The notes under the pieces: generated by a model
Database searches by the model: none
Seen by the model: the letters and a program-made list of their open reading frames with translations, nothing else
What the model was told of the DNA's origin: nothing
NCBI RefSeq assembly: GCF_900109745.1
Contig: NZ_FOAV01000010.1
Span: forward strand, 160,029-224,028
DNA length: 64,000 bases
DNA from: Roseateles sp. YR242
GTDB taxonomy: Bacteria; Pseudomonadota; Gammaproteobacteria; Burkholderiales; Burkholderiaceae_C
Direction of reading: 5' to 3'
In this document: positions 34,457-42,718 of the stretch, in pieces
Position numbering within the stretch: position 1 is the stretch's first letter
Layout of the letters: every line of letters starts with the position of its first letter
Translations under genes and position numbers: made by a program

Positions 34457-34738
34457 TCATTCCACGATCTGCACGCCCTTCCAGAAGGCCACCCGATCCT
34501 TGATCTCGGCGGCGGCCTCGCTGGGCTCCGGGTAGTACCAGACGGCATCCGGGTTCATGTCGCCGTTCACCAGCAGGCTAAAGTAGTGAGCCTGGCCCTT
34601 CCACGGGCAGCTCGTGCGGTGGTTGCTGAAGGTGGTGTACTCCCGCTTCAGGGACGCGGTGGGGAAATAGTGGTTGCCTTCCACCACCACGGTGTCGTTG
34701 CTCTCGGCGATCACTTCGCCGTTCCAGATTGCTTTCAT
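34457..34738 (-). CDS. DUF427 domain protein
   Basis: 93 residues from ATG 34738, with GAGGAG 5 bases upstream. The whole protein is one DUF427 (PF04248) beta-rich domain: KAIWNGEVIAESNDTVVVEGNHYFP, TSCPWKGQAHYFSL and NPDAVWYYPEPSEAA are typical. The biochemical function of this widespread family is not established. It is convergent with mltA and divergent from a small unknown gene. Confidence 0.88.
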   Translation of the reverse strand: MKAIWNGEVIAESNDTVVVEGNHYFPTASLKREYTTFSNHRTSCPWKGQAHYFSLLVNGDMNPDAVWYYPEPSEAAAEIKDRVAFWKGVQIVE

Positions 34739-34749
34739 CAAAGCTCCTC

Positions 34750-35004
34750 GTGCTCAAACGTTATTACGCCCATCGGGGCAAAGACATCTTCATCACCTCC
34801 GGGTCTGCCAAGGACCTGGCCCCGGGCAGTTTCGGCGTATGCGCCATTGGCGGTGGCGCCGAAGGCTGGTCCGTGGTGCATGTGGGCCCGGAGGGTGACG
34901 TCGCCGACTTGGGCGGCGAGTACTACTTTGCCACCGCCGAAGAAGCCCTCGAATTTGCCCGCGAACTGGTGGATTTGATGGAGCCCCCGGCTGACCGGGC
35001 CTAA
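34750..35004 (+). CDS. Small hypothetical protein (84 residues)
   Basis: A compact protein (LKRYYAHRGKDIFITSG...) with an alternating pattern that looks like a small alpha/beta domain (SVVHVGPEGDVADLGGEYYFATAEEALEFARELV). The start is uncertain: GTG 34750 avoids overlap with the divergent DUF427 gene, TTG 34729 is an alternative, and neither has a clear ribosome-binding site. Its TAA stop lies exactly between the arms of a perfect 13-bp inverted repeat. I do not recognise a family. Confidence 0.6.
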   Translation: MLKRYYAHRGKDIFITSGSAKDLAPGSFGVCAIGGGAEGWSVVHVGPEGDVADLGGEYYFATAEEALEFARELVDLMEPPADRA

Positions 35005-35067
35005 GGCCCGGTCAGCCCGCCCCCCGAGGGGGCTGCGGGCCACCTTGGGGCGGCCCGGCGGTGGCCC
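34989..35067. repeat. Cluster of GC-rich inverted repeats around a stop codon
   Basis: GGCTGACCGGGCC (34989-35001) and GGCCCGGTCAGCC (35005-35017) form a perfect 13-bp palindrome whose 3-base centre is the TAA stop codon. A second stem (CCCCC-GA-GGGGG within GCCCGC/GCGGGC arms, 35015-35040) and a third (GGGCCACC at 35037-35044 with GGTGGCCC at 35060-35067) follow. The block looks like a REP-type or terminator element. No U-tract. Confidence 0.65.
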
Positions 35068-35169
35068 TCCTCGCTAATCACAGCCCCGCTTGAACAGCGC
35101 TGCGCGCGTTCGGCGCGACTCGATGCATAGAGGTGCCCTGGCGGAAGGCTTTGTCACAAGGTCAGGGAT

Positions 35170-36897
35170 TCAAAGGGGTTTCAGGTCTTCGCCGACCAGG
35201 TTGACCAGGAGGGCGCGGCCGTCGGGAAGCAGGCGGAATTCGCCGTAGCGCGCGGGCGCCCAGCGTCCGCCTTCACCTTCACGGAAGTACCAGGCATCTG
35301 TCACCAAGGTCCAGCCGCTGCGCGTCGGCGTCAGTTGCAGAGGCACCATGCCGGCCGGCAGTGCCTCACCAGGCTTGAGCATCCGGGGCGACTGGACAAT
35401 GCCGCGCTCGTCCAGCCGCACCGCCACCATCGGGCGTGCCCCCCACATCGGCCGCCCCGACACCGACAGCCATCCCAGGCCCGGCAAGGTGTAGCTCAGC
35501 TGCATGTAATCACCCTGCATCAGGGACCTCGGGTCCACTGGGCCCAATCGAACAAAGACCGGGCGGCCCTCCCGAATCAATTGCTCCTTCTGATAGATGA
35601 GCAGGTTGACCACCACCACGCTCAGAACGCCGAAGGCCAGCAATGCCGTCAACGCCCATCGCGCGCCGTCAGCAGGCGCGCCTTTCGCGGCGGCACGTGC
35701 AGCTCGCCCCACCGCGGCATCCCAGGCGGCCACGTCGGGAACACCATCCAGCGGAATACCGGCGGACTCGACACCCAGCGCCACCTCCTCATGGTCCTGG
35801 TCCGCGTCATCCACCGCTGCGCCAGGTCTGGCCATCCAACGGGCCCATGCCGCCATCAGTGCGCCCGCCGCCACGAGCACCAGCGCCTTCTCCTGCAACG
35901 GCAGCCGCCAGTCGTGATAGAAGCTGCCCAGCACCCACAGCCCAGCCGCCGCGGCCAGCAAGGCCAGGCGCCAACGCCGCGTGGCCAGCATCAGCGCCAG
36001 CAAGACCAGGCTGGCGCCCAGCGCAGGCATCTGCGTGGCCAAGCCCGCCAGCACCACCACGGGTGGCACCAGCCGCCACGGCTGAGCGGGCCGCCAGGCC
36101 CTTTGCAAGGTCCAGGCCCCGACCAGCACCAGCAAGGCAGACACGCCGGCCATGCCCAGACCGGCCCAGTCCACCGTCCCAGCCGCACCACTCACGGGGG
36201 CGCGATACCCCCACACATCCACCAGCCCGGCCGCGACCAGGAAGGTCGGGCCCGCACTCCACACCAACAGCCCCAGCACGACCACCCACCAGCCGGCGAG
36301 CACCGGCTCCAGCAGCGCCGCCAGTGAGGCCTCGCGGGCGTCCTGGCCGGCTCGATGCTGCACCCCCATCAGCAACAGGGCCACCAGGCCGACGACATGG
36401 CTCAGGCCCCACACCAGGCGGGGGGAGTCATGCTTCACGACATGCCACAGCAGCAAGGTGGTCAGCACTGCTGCGGCAGCGCCCAGCAACTGGCGTAGCC
36501 AGGAGGCCGGCAGCGCCACGATCAGCCCGCCCGTCATCAGCAGCCCGATGGCCTCGGCCTGCATCTCCGTCAGGTCGCGGTCCAGCGCATGGCCCAGGCT
36601 GATCAGGCCGGTCAGCAGCAGCGGCAGGCCCAGCTGTTCCAGGAACAGCGCGCGGCCACGGCCACGCAGCAGCACCACGGCAAGCCCGGCCAGCAGCAGG
36701 CCCACGACATAGTCCAGCGGCCCATGTGTCCAGCTCTCGCCAAAGAGCAGATACAAGGCAAACAAGAGGGGCGGCACGGCCAGCCACGCCGCCAGCCCGG
36801 TCAACAGCACCACCGGCCAGGGCCGTGCAGGCGTAATGCTGAGCTCCGGTCTGATCAGGCCCTGCACCCGGGCCTGCTGGATCCAGTCGGTGTTCAT
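35170..36897 (-). CDS. GDYXXLXY-domain membrane protein
   Basis: 575 residues from ATG 36897, which overlaps the stop of the upstream DUF2157 gene (ATGA), so the pair is translationally coupled. Residues 25-400 hold about ten hydrophobic helices (DUF4401-like). After another helix (WALTALLAFGVLSVVVVNLLI) the C-terminal periplasmic domain carries RSLMQGDYMQLSY, an exact match to the GDYxxLxY motif that names this family (PF14345). Function is unknown; the constant DUF2157 pairing suggests a complex. A longer reading to 37728 is another frame of the neighbour and is rejected. Confidence 0.88.
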   Translation of the reverse strand: MNTDWIQQARVQGLIRPELSITPARPWPVVLLTGLAAWLAVPPLLFALYLLFGESWTHGPLDYVVGLLLAGLAVVLLRGRGRALFLEQLGLPLLLTGLISLGHALDRDLTEMQAEAIGLLMTGGLIVALPASWLRQLLGAAAAVLTTLLLWHVVKHDSPRLVWGLSHVVGLVALLLMGVQHRAGQDAREASLAALLEPVLAGWWVVVLGLLVWSAGPTFLVAAGLVDVWGYRAPVSGAAGTVDWAGLGMAGVSALLVLVGAWTLQRAWRPAQPWRLVPPVVVLAGLATQMPALGASLVLLALMLATRRWRLALLAAAAGLWVLGSFYHDWRLPLQEKALVLVAAGALMAAWARWMARPGAAVDDADQDHEEVALGVESAGIPLDGVPDVAAWDAAVGRAARAAAKGAPADGARWALTALLAFGVLSVVVVNLLIYQKEQLIREGRPVFVRLGPVDPRSLMQGDYMQLSYTLPGLGWLSVSGRPMWGARPMVAVRLDERGIVQSPRMLKPGEALPAGMVPLQLTPTRSGWTLVTDAWYFREGEGGRWAPARYGEFRLLPDGRALLVNLVGEDLKPL

Positions 36898-37838
36898 GCC
36901 TGCACCTCCACGGCACGCACCCGGCGCAGGATCAGCTGCACGGTAGCAGCCAGCAGTGCGGCAGCGAACAGTCCGGTGAACAGCATGTCCCACAGTGAAT
37001 TGAACGGGATCCGATGGGCCACGCGGCCTACCAGCAGGATGTTCATGGCCAGCGCCAGCACGCTCATGGCGTAGACCTCCCGCCGCCACCAGGCCAGGCC
37101 CATGGCGATGGCCAGTACCACCAGCGACATCACGTACTGCGGCGGCACATGCCGGGTGAACAGCGCGCCGACGCCCAGCCACGTGGCCAGGAAGGTGGCC
37201 GAGACCACCGACATCCGCCAGGCCCAGGGCTGCCCGCACACGCTGGCGCGGCGCGCCAGCGCCAGGTTCAGCGCCACGCTGGCGCACAGCCCGATGGCGT
37301 GCACGGGCAGCGTCTCCCGGTCGAAGCGCCAGCCATGGCCGCTGGCGGTCTGTGTCCAGAGAAAGATGGCCAGGCCGGCCACCACCGTCCAGGGGGTCCA
37401 GACCAGGTCGGAGCGGACGGCCAGGGCCAGCGGCAGCGACAGCCCGGCCCAGAGTGCAAACAGGGTCCAGACATCGGCGCCGGTCTGGTAGGTTTGGCCG
37501 AAGAAGGCCAGCAGACCGCCCAGCGTCAGGAAGGCCAGCAGGCCCAACGGGCGGCGCCAGGACGGCTGGGCGGCGGCGCCCGCCAGGCTGACGATCAGCA
37601 GGGCCTGCAGCAGCGCGAAACGCGTGGGCCGGCCCAGGGTGTCCCAATTGGCGGCGACCCACAGGATCACGCCGAAGCCGATCAGTGCGGCGGCCAGCGC
37701 GCCCGCGCCGCGCCGCAGCAGGGTCCACAGGTCAGCGGGCGGCTGGCCGGCGCCGCTGAGCGCCCACAAGCGGCTGGCGCTGCGCGCATCCAGGCCGCTA
37801 CGGGCCGTCCATTGGTACAACTGCTCGTGCAGATTCAC
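36894..37838 (-). CDS. DUF2157 membrane protein
   Basis: 314 residues starting at GTG 37838, preceded by an excellent AGGGAGGA ribosome-binding site. The N-terminal cytoplasmic segment (NLHEQLYQWTARSGLDARSASRLWALSG) is typical of DUF2157 (PF09925). About nine hydrophobic helices follow. It is first in a two-gene operon with the GDYXXLXY protein, overlapping it by 4 bases. Role unknown. Confidence 0.87.
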   Translation of the reverse strand: MNLHEQLYQWTARSGLDARSASRLWALSGAGQPPADLWTLLRRGAGALAAALIGFGVILWVAANWDTLGRPTRFALLQALLIVSLAGAAAQPSWRRPLGLLAFLTLGGLLAFFGQTYQTGADVWTLFALWAGLSLPLALAVRSDLVWTPWTVVAGLAIFLWTQTASGHGWRFDRETLPVHAIGLCASVALNLALARRASVCGQPWAWRMSVVSATFLATWLGVGALFTRHVPPQYVMSLVVLAIAMGLAWWRREVYAMSVLALAMNILLVGRVAHRIPFNSLWDMLFTGLFAAALLAATVQLILRRVRAVEVQA

Positions 37839-38000
37839 TGCTTCCTCCCTCAGGATTCGTCCGCTGATCGCGGCCGTCTTGTCGATGCCGATGATACGGA
37901 CTGGCGCTGAGCAAGTACGGGCCCGTTCCCGAACCGCCGGCCCAGCCACTCCCCCTGCCATTCCCCTTCAAGCCCCCCCACCTTTCTTCCACTTCTGCTC

Positions 38001-39461
38001 ATGCGACCACACACTCTGGCCCAAGCGGCCGCTCTGACTGTTGCCCTGCTGCTGTCTGCCACGGCGCAGGCGCAGAACTCGGCCGGCTTCAAGCCCAATG
38101 CGGCGGACCCGCTGGACCCGCGCGTGGCGCCCATGCTGGCGGACGTCTCGGCGGCGCGAATCGCGCAGCACATCCGCACCTTGGCGGCCTTTGGCACGCG
38201 CCACACCGCGTCGGACACCAAGAGCGACACCCGCGGCATTGGGGCTGCGCGGCGCTGGATCGAGCGCCAGTTGAAGGACTGCAGTGCGCGCACGGGTGGG
38301 CGCCTGCAAGTCACGATGGAGGCTTTCATCGAACCAGCGGGCCGGCGCCTGAGCCAGCCGACGGAACTGGTCAACGTGGTGGCCACCTTGCCGGGTGCTT
38401 CGGCGGGTACGCCGCGTGAGCGTGTGCTGGTGGTCAGTGGCCATTACGACTCACGCAACACGGATGTCATGGACGCCAAGGGCGAGGCGCCTGGGGCCAA
38501 TGATGATGCCTCCGGCACGGCGGCGGTGATGGAGATGGCCTGCGCGATGGCCCGGCAGAACTTTGATGCCACCTTGGTCTTCATGGCGGTGCCGGGTGAG
38601 GAGCAGGGTTTGTTGGGCGCACAGGAATGGGCGCGTCGGGCGCGTGCGCGCAACCTCAATGTCGAGGGCATGATCACCAACGACATCATTGGCAGTTCGC
38701 ATGGGGATGGTGGTCAGCACGACCCGAAGCGTCTGCGGCTTTTTGCGGACGGCTTCGACCCGGTGCTGCGCCAGTTGGTGAACACCGGCAGCAATCGTCC
38801 GCCCAGTGATGACGAGGTCAACACCAACGCGGCCATCCGCTCCCAGCTCCAGCCGTTGGCGGTGGCGGGTGGTGGTGATGACTTGCCCACGCAGCAATTC
38901 GGGCGGCATCTCAAGGCCCAGGGCGAGCGGTATCTGCCGGGCTTCAGTGTGGACCTGATCGAGCGGCGCGACCGTTATCTGCGGGGTGGTGATCACCTGC
39001 CTTTCCTGGAGCGCGGTTATGCGGCCGTGCGCATTTCCGAGCCTTTTGAGGACTTCCGTCACCAGCATCAGGATTTGCGCACCGAAGGGGGTGTGGTCTA
39101 TGGGGACCTGCCCGAATTCGTTGACTTCGGTTATGTGGCCGATGTGGCCCGTGTGAACCTGGTGGGGCTGGCCACATTGGCCTGGGCGCCTTCGCCGGTG
39201 AAGGATGCGCGAATCGATGCACGCGAGCTCACCAACGACACCACCTTGCAATGGACGGCGAGCGCTGATCCTCAGCTGGCCGGTTATCGCGTCGTCTGGC
39301 GCCGCAGCGGCATTCAGCAGTGGGAGGGCGCCAAGGATGTGGGCATGGTCACGCGGGTGACTTTGCCGCTCTCCAAGGACAACCTCATTTTCGGCATCCA
39401 GGCCCTCTCCAAGGCTGGCCATGCCAGCCTGGCGAGTTATCCGTTGCCGTTGTCCCGATAA
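38001..39461 (+). CDS. Secreted M28-family zinc aminopeptidase
   Basis: 486 residues with a Sec signal peptide ending near residue 25 (TAQAQ). The M28 di-zinc site is visible in order: His in VSGHYDSRN, bridging Asp in GANDDASGT, catalytic and ligand Glu in VPGEEQGLLG, Asp in TNDIIGSSHGD, and His in FEDFRHQHQD or RGGDHLPF. The last ~90 residues (WAPSPVKDARID...) look like a fibronectin-type III-like domain. It would release N-terminal residues from peptides in the periplasm or outside. Its stop is followed by a highly repetitive gap. Confidence 0.88.
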   Translation: MRPHTLAQAAALTVALLLSATAQAQNSAGFKPNAADPLDPRVAPMLADVSAARIAQHIRTLAAFGTRHTASDTKSDTRGIGAARRWIERQLKDCSARTGGRLQVTMEAFIEPAGRRLSQPTELVNVVATLPGASAGTPRERVLVVSGHYDSRNTDVMDAKGEAPGANDDASGTAAVMEMACAMARQNFDATLVFMAVPGEEQGLLGAQEWARRARARNLNVEGMITNDIIGSSHGDGGQHDPKRLRLFADGFDPVLRQLVNTGSNRPPSDDEVNTNAAIRSQLQPLAVAGGGDDLPTQQFGRHLKAQGERYLPGFSVDLIERRDRYLRGGDHLPFLERGYAAVRISEPFEDFRHQHQDLRTEGGVVYGDLPEFVDFGYVADVARVNLVGLATLAWAPSPVKDARIDARELTNDTTLQWTASADPQLAGYRVVWRRSGIQQWEGAKDVGMVTRVTLPLSKDNLIFGIQALSKAGHASLASYPLPLSR

Positions 39462-39481
39462 ACATCACCACAGGGGCGCCC

Positions 39482-39589
39482 GGGGGTGGCGGGGTCGCGG
39501 GGTGGCGGGGTGGCGGGGTGGCGGGGTCGCGGGGTGGCGGGGTGGCGGAGTGGGGGTGGTGGGGTGGCGGGGTGGCGGGGTGGGGGTGT
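39482..39589 (+). repeat. G-rich minisatellite based on GGGGTGGC
   Basis: About thirteen 8-bp units of GGGGTGGC with GGGGTCGC and GGAGTGGG variants, starting 20 bp after the peptidase stop. The plus strand has many G-runs of four or more and could form G-quadruplexes. Open frames through it are simple Gly/Trp/Arg repeats and not genes. Confidence 0.9.
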
Positions 39590-39600
39590 ACTCGGTGTTT

Positions 39601-39707
39601 GGAGCCAGGAGGCTTGGGGGCCCTTTTCCGTAAGTCAAGGAATGAATGGCCCGCGGAGCGGGACAGAAGGGACATGGAGGAAAAGGGCCCCCAAGCCTTC
39701 TGGCTCC
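39601..39707. repeat. 107-bp element with 29-bp terminal inverted repeats
   Basis: Bases 39601-39629 and 39679-39707 are inverted copies with one mismatch in 29. Both include the string GGCTTGGGGGCCCTTTTCC or its complement. The 49-bp interior has a small hairpin CCCGC-GGA-GCGGG. No flanking target duplication was seen. It could be a miniature inverted-repeat element, or an RNA/DNA stem-loop between the peptidase and mgsA genes. Confidence 0.8.
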
Positions 39708-39724
39708 GCGGCGTCCTGGCAGGT

Positions 39725-39787
39725 CGTTAACCGCTAACCCCGACGGTTAACGGCACCCAGCACCCAGCACCCAGCACCCAGCACCCC
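39725..39787. repeat. 9-bp dyad followed by a heptanucleotide repeat
   Basis: CGTTAACCG (39725-39733) and CGGTTAACG (39744-39752) form a perfect 9-bp dyad with a 10-bp spacer. It abuts four units of GCACCCA plus one GCACCCC (39753-39787), which end just before the mgsA stop codon. Unit number may vary by slippage. Confidence 0.85.
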
Positions 39788-39790
39788 GCC

Positions 39791-40297
39791 TTAGATCGTC
39801 AACCCCCGCAACAACAACCTCGCACTCGACACATTCGTCGCACAAGGCACGTCGTGCACATCGCACGCCCGCACCAGCGCATTGATATCGGGTTCATGCG
39901 GCTGCGGCGTCATCGGATCCCGCAGGAACACCACCGCGTCCACGCCCCCCACGGCCAGCCGGGCGCCGATCTGCAGGTCCCCGCCGAATGGTCCGGACAG
40001 CATCCGTTCCACCTCCAGCCCCACCTCTGCATGCAGGCGTGTACCGGTGGTCCCTGTGGCCACCAGGTCGCACTGCTTCAGCAGCTCTGCGAACTCGGTG
40101 GCCAGCAGGACCATCTCGTCCTTTTTCCCATCGTGGGCGATCAACGCGATGCGCAGCCTTTGGCCGGCGACATCGGTGACCCGCGGCTCCGGCGCGCTTG
40201 AGGCAGCCAGCGACGATGAATCGGCCTCCATGAGGGCGGAGGGATCGGAAGACATGGAAGCCGTGGATGGCGTCGAGAGGGATGCAGTCATGGTCAT
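39791..40297 (-). CDS. mgsA: Methylglyoxal synthase
   Basis: 168 residues. It converts dihydroxyacetone phosphate to methylglyoxal and phosphate, a bypass of lower glycolysis. Conserved segments: [30 protein letters not shown] with the catalytic Asp, [15 protein letters not shown], and PCATN near the end. An N-terminal Ser/Ala-rich extension of about 45 residues precedes the usual start; internal Met15 or Met23 are possible starts. The downstream side is the repeat-filled gap. Confidence 0.92.
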   Translation of the reverse strand: MTMTASLSTPSTASMSSDPSALMEADSSSLAASSAPEPRVTDVAGQRLRIALIAHDGKKDEMVLLATEFAELLKQCDLVATGTTGTRLHAEVGLEVERMLSGPFGGDLQIGARLAVGGVDAVVFLRDPMTPQPHEPDINALVRACDVHDVPCATNVSSARLLLRGLTI

Positions 40298-40326
40298 GAT
40301 GGTAGGCGCCCTGGCGCTGCTGCGGG

Positions 40327-41715
40327 TTACCGCACGGGTTCATTCTGCACGGCCCGTACCCTCCCCATCCCCAGATTCATCGCGTTCAGCACATCCCCGT
40401 TGTCCTGGCTCAACTCCCAGGCAAACACCCCGGCCAGCCCCTTCGCACGCGCCGCCTGCGCCTTTGCCACCACCGCACGAGGGTCGTCGTAACCCAGCCA
40501 TTCCTGCCGGCGGGCATTGAAGAGCGACCACGCCTGTGTCTGCGGGTCCCATACCGCCTCGTACCCCGCCTTCCCCCGCCCCTGCCCATCCAGCAAGCGC
40601 CCCGCGATGTCCCGATACGGCATCGCCCCTTCCGGCCCCGGAAAGGTCCCCGTCTTCGCCGCCCCCGTGCGTGGCGCCGCGACACCCGTGAACCCGCGCC
40701 CATACATCGCCACCCCGGCCACCATCTTGGCGGCCGGTACCCCTGCTTCCGTGAGGTTGCGAATGGACCGGGTGAGGCTGTCATCAGCTTCTGGCGACGA
40801 ACTCATCAGCGTGCTGTGATGGCCGGCCGACGCGGACCAACCACCGTAGAAGTCGTAGCTCATCATGAACACCAGATCCAGCGCCTGAGCCGCCTGCCGG
40901 AAGTTGATGCGGTTCACCACCGTGCTGGTGGTGTTCACCGCCGTGGTCACGAGATACCGGCGGCCGCGCTCCTTCCCCAGAGCATCCACGGACTGCCGCA
41001 GGTCCGTCATCAGATCCGCATAACCCTGCCCATCCTGCGAGCTGCCCAGGGCCACACCGTTGGAAGACCCGTTATCGCCCGGGTGCTCCCAGTCGATATC
41101 GATACCGTCGAAGGCGGGGTGATCCCGGAGGAAGCGCTGCACCGAGGCCACGAATACCGCGCGCCGCGCCGGGTCATTGGCCAGGTGGAAGAACGGATCC
41201 GACCCACCCCAGCCCCCCACCGAGGCCACGATCTTCAAGCTCGGGGCCCGCTGCTTGTAGCGGGTGAAGACCTGGTTGAAGCGCTGCTCCAGCGGGCTCA
41301 CCGCCAGCTCGAAATCCGCACGCCCCTGGCAGGTCTGGGCGTCCTTGGGCAGTTGGCCCGGTCCGCAGATGCGCAGGAAGGCATAGAGCACATGGGTCAG
41401 GTTGCCGGGAGGCACTTGCTCGATCAATTCGGGCGCCATCCAGTTGGGCACGTATACGCCGACGACATCGCCGTCCCCATCGCCGTCCCCATCGCCCCTA
41501 CCGCCCGACCCTCCGCCGCGCTGGCGCTGGAAAGGCCGGTGCTTGCCGCTGAACAACGCGGTCGGGGAGGCCACCGCTGGGGCGAACACAGCCGGGGCGG
41601 CGTTGGAGATGTTGGGCGATGGCGAGGGATCCGCAGCAAGCGCTGGCCCCGCCGTCAACCATCCGCCAGAGAAGCAACACACGGCGAGAAGGGAGAACAG
41701 GTGGCGGCGGGACAT
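40327..41715 (-). CDS. Secreted GH18 chitinase-like glycosidase
   Basis: 462 residues from ATG 41715, with GGAG about 10 bases upstream. A signal peptide ([14 protein letters not shown]...GPALA) leads into a low-complexity linker ending in [17 protein letters not shown], made by a 12-bp repeat near 41470-41500. The GH18 barrel follows: [21 protein letters not shown], the catalytic signature [11 protein letters not shown] with its Glu, [11 protein letters not shown], and a terminal [11 protein letters not shown]. Substrate is probably chitin or another beta-1,4-GlcNAc polymer. No chitin-binding module is evident. The upstream gap carries an operator-like TGGTAT/ATACCA arrangement. Confidence 0.9.
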   Translation of the reverse strand: MSRRHLFSLLAVCCFSGGWLTAGPALAADPSPSPNISNAAPAVFAPAVASPTALFSGKHRPFQRQRGGGSGGRGDGDGDGDGDVVGVYVPNWMAPELIEQVPPGNLTHVLYAFLRICGPGQLPKDAQTCQGRADFELAVSPLEQRFNQVFTRYKQRAPSLKIVASVGGWGGSDPFFHLANDPARRAVFVASVQRFLRDHPAFDGIDIDWEHPGDNGSSNGVALGSSQDGQGYADLMTDLRQSVDALGKERGRRYLVTTAVNTTSTVVNRINFRQAAQALDLVFMMSYDFYGGWSASAGHHSTLMSSSPEADDSLTRSIRNLTEAGVPAAKMVAGVAMYGRGFTGVAAPRTGAAKTGTFPGPEGAMPYRDIAGRLLDGQGRGKAGYEAVWDPQTQAWSLFNARRQEWLGYDDPRAVVAKAQAARAKGLAGVFAWELSQDNGDVLNAMNLGMGRVRAVQNEPVR

Positions 41716-41765
41716 GGGCGGCAGCTCCAAAGCTGGGTCGAAGCGGCTAGCCTACCTCAAAACAG

Positions 41766-41811
41766 ATACCACTCAAATACCAATCTACGAGGTTTGGCCT
41801 ATTGGTATTTG
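41766..41811. promoter_or_regulatory. Operator-like ATACCA half-sites upstream of the chitinase gene
   Basis: CAAATACCAAT (41774-41784) and ATTGGTATTTG (41801-41811) form a perfect 11-bp inverted repeat with a 16-bp spacer. An extra direct ATACCA half-site sits at 41766-41771, 11 bp before the next. This lies 50-95 bp upstream of the chitinase start. TGGT-type half-sites are used by GntR/HutC regulators of amino-sugar genes; that link is inference. Confidence 0.55.
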
Positions 41812-41936
41812 GCAAGATGGTTCGCCTCACCGTCGCAGCCTGGCCGACACGGCCTTGACGAGGGACGCTCGCTCCACAACAAACTCGCGGGACTGATGCA
41901 GACGTCCCCGAGTGTCGCCATGCCGCCGTGGCGAGC

Positions 41937-42668
41937 TCAGGGCGCGAGGTCCACCCGCACCTGCAGTTCCCTGGTGCGCTGCACTTCAGCGTCCCGGGTG
42001 CTGTATTGATGGCTCGGGCTGCCCGCGTAGTAGCTGCCGGTGCGCGCGATGGTGACCCACTGGCCCAGCGGCACCTGCACGGTGCTCAGCACATTCGCAT
42101 CTTCGGATGCGCCCGGAGGACGTGAGGAGGACGGGTCCTGCTGGCCATTGGGCCGGGTGGTCTGCTCCTGGGTACGTACCTCCACCGTCACTGGCTGGCG
42201 GCCGCCCGGCCAGATCGGTTTCACGGTCACGCTCCGGGTGCGTTCCGCCACGCCCTGGCGTGGCGTCACATAGAACCGGTCTTCTCGACCCTGCTGGCGC
42301 TCCATGCCCACGTCCACCCATTGCATGGGTGTCACTTCGTTCAGGCTGACTGAAGCCTGCTGGCCGTTGAGCATCATCAGCCGGGGCAAGGCCTGTTCAC
42401 GCTGACTGCTGCGTTCGGTGCTCACCGTCACGCCGCCGCGCGGCGAGACCGAACCGCCGGTGCTGACGACCACGCTGCCGTCCCGCACGCCGGCCGCTGC
42501 CGCACCGCTGAGTTCCTGCGCCACCCAGCGCAACTCCACCCAGAGGTTCTGGCGTGGCGGCTGCGCATGAGCCGTGGGCGACGCCATCACCAGGGCCGCC
42601 ACCATGGCCGTCGAGCCCATCATTGGCGCGCCGAGCAGGCGCAAGGTCCATCGCCGGTTCGTGTTCAT
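41937..42668 (-). CDS. Exported protein of unknown function
   Basis: 243 residues from ATG 42668 with a signal peptide (MNTNRRWTLRLLG...ASPTAHAQ, about 36 residues). The mature part is rich in short beta-like segments: QNLWVELRWVAQEL, LPRLMMLNGQQASVSLNEVTPMQW, TRSVTVKPIWPGGRQPVTVEV. This LNGQQA...V pattern faintly recalls secretin N-domain repeats, but no secretin pore region exists. It is 50 bp downstream of the metalloprotease gene on the same strand. Function not recognised. Confidence 0.65.
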   Translation of the reverse strand: MNTNRRWTLRLLGAPMMGSTAMVAALVMASPTAHAQPPRQNLWVELRWVAQELSGAAAAGVRDGSVVVSTGGSVSPRGGVTVSTERSSQREQALPRLMMLNGQQASVSLNEVTPMQWVDVGMERQQGREDRFYVTPRQGVAERTRSVTVKPIWPGGRQPVTVEVRTQEQTTRPNGQQDPSSSRPPGASEDANVLSTVQVPLGQWVTIARTGSYYAGSPSHQYSTRDAEVQRTRELQVRVDLAP

Positions 42669-42718
42669 GCCGTCAGCATACGCCTGCAAGCGCGCTACGG
42701 TGGTTCGCCGGCCCTGGT

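Noticed and set aside
35170..37728. 852-residue reading of the GDYXXLXY gene
   Set aside because: The extra N-terminal part is an alternative frame of the DUF2157 gene; the coupled ATG at 36897 is the natural start.
39320..39737. Gly/Trp/Arg-rich small open frames in the peptidase-mgsA gap
   Set aside because: They are simple translations of the GGGGTGGC minisatellite and the inverted-repeat element, without ribosome-binding sites.
41937..42668. Secretin-like assignment for the exported unknown protein
   Set aside because: Only a faint N-domain-like pattern is present; no secretin pore domain or partner genes are seen, so no function is claimed.
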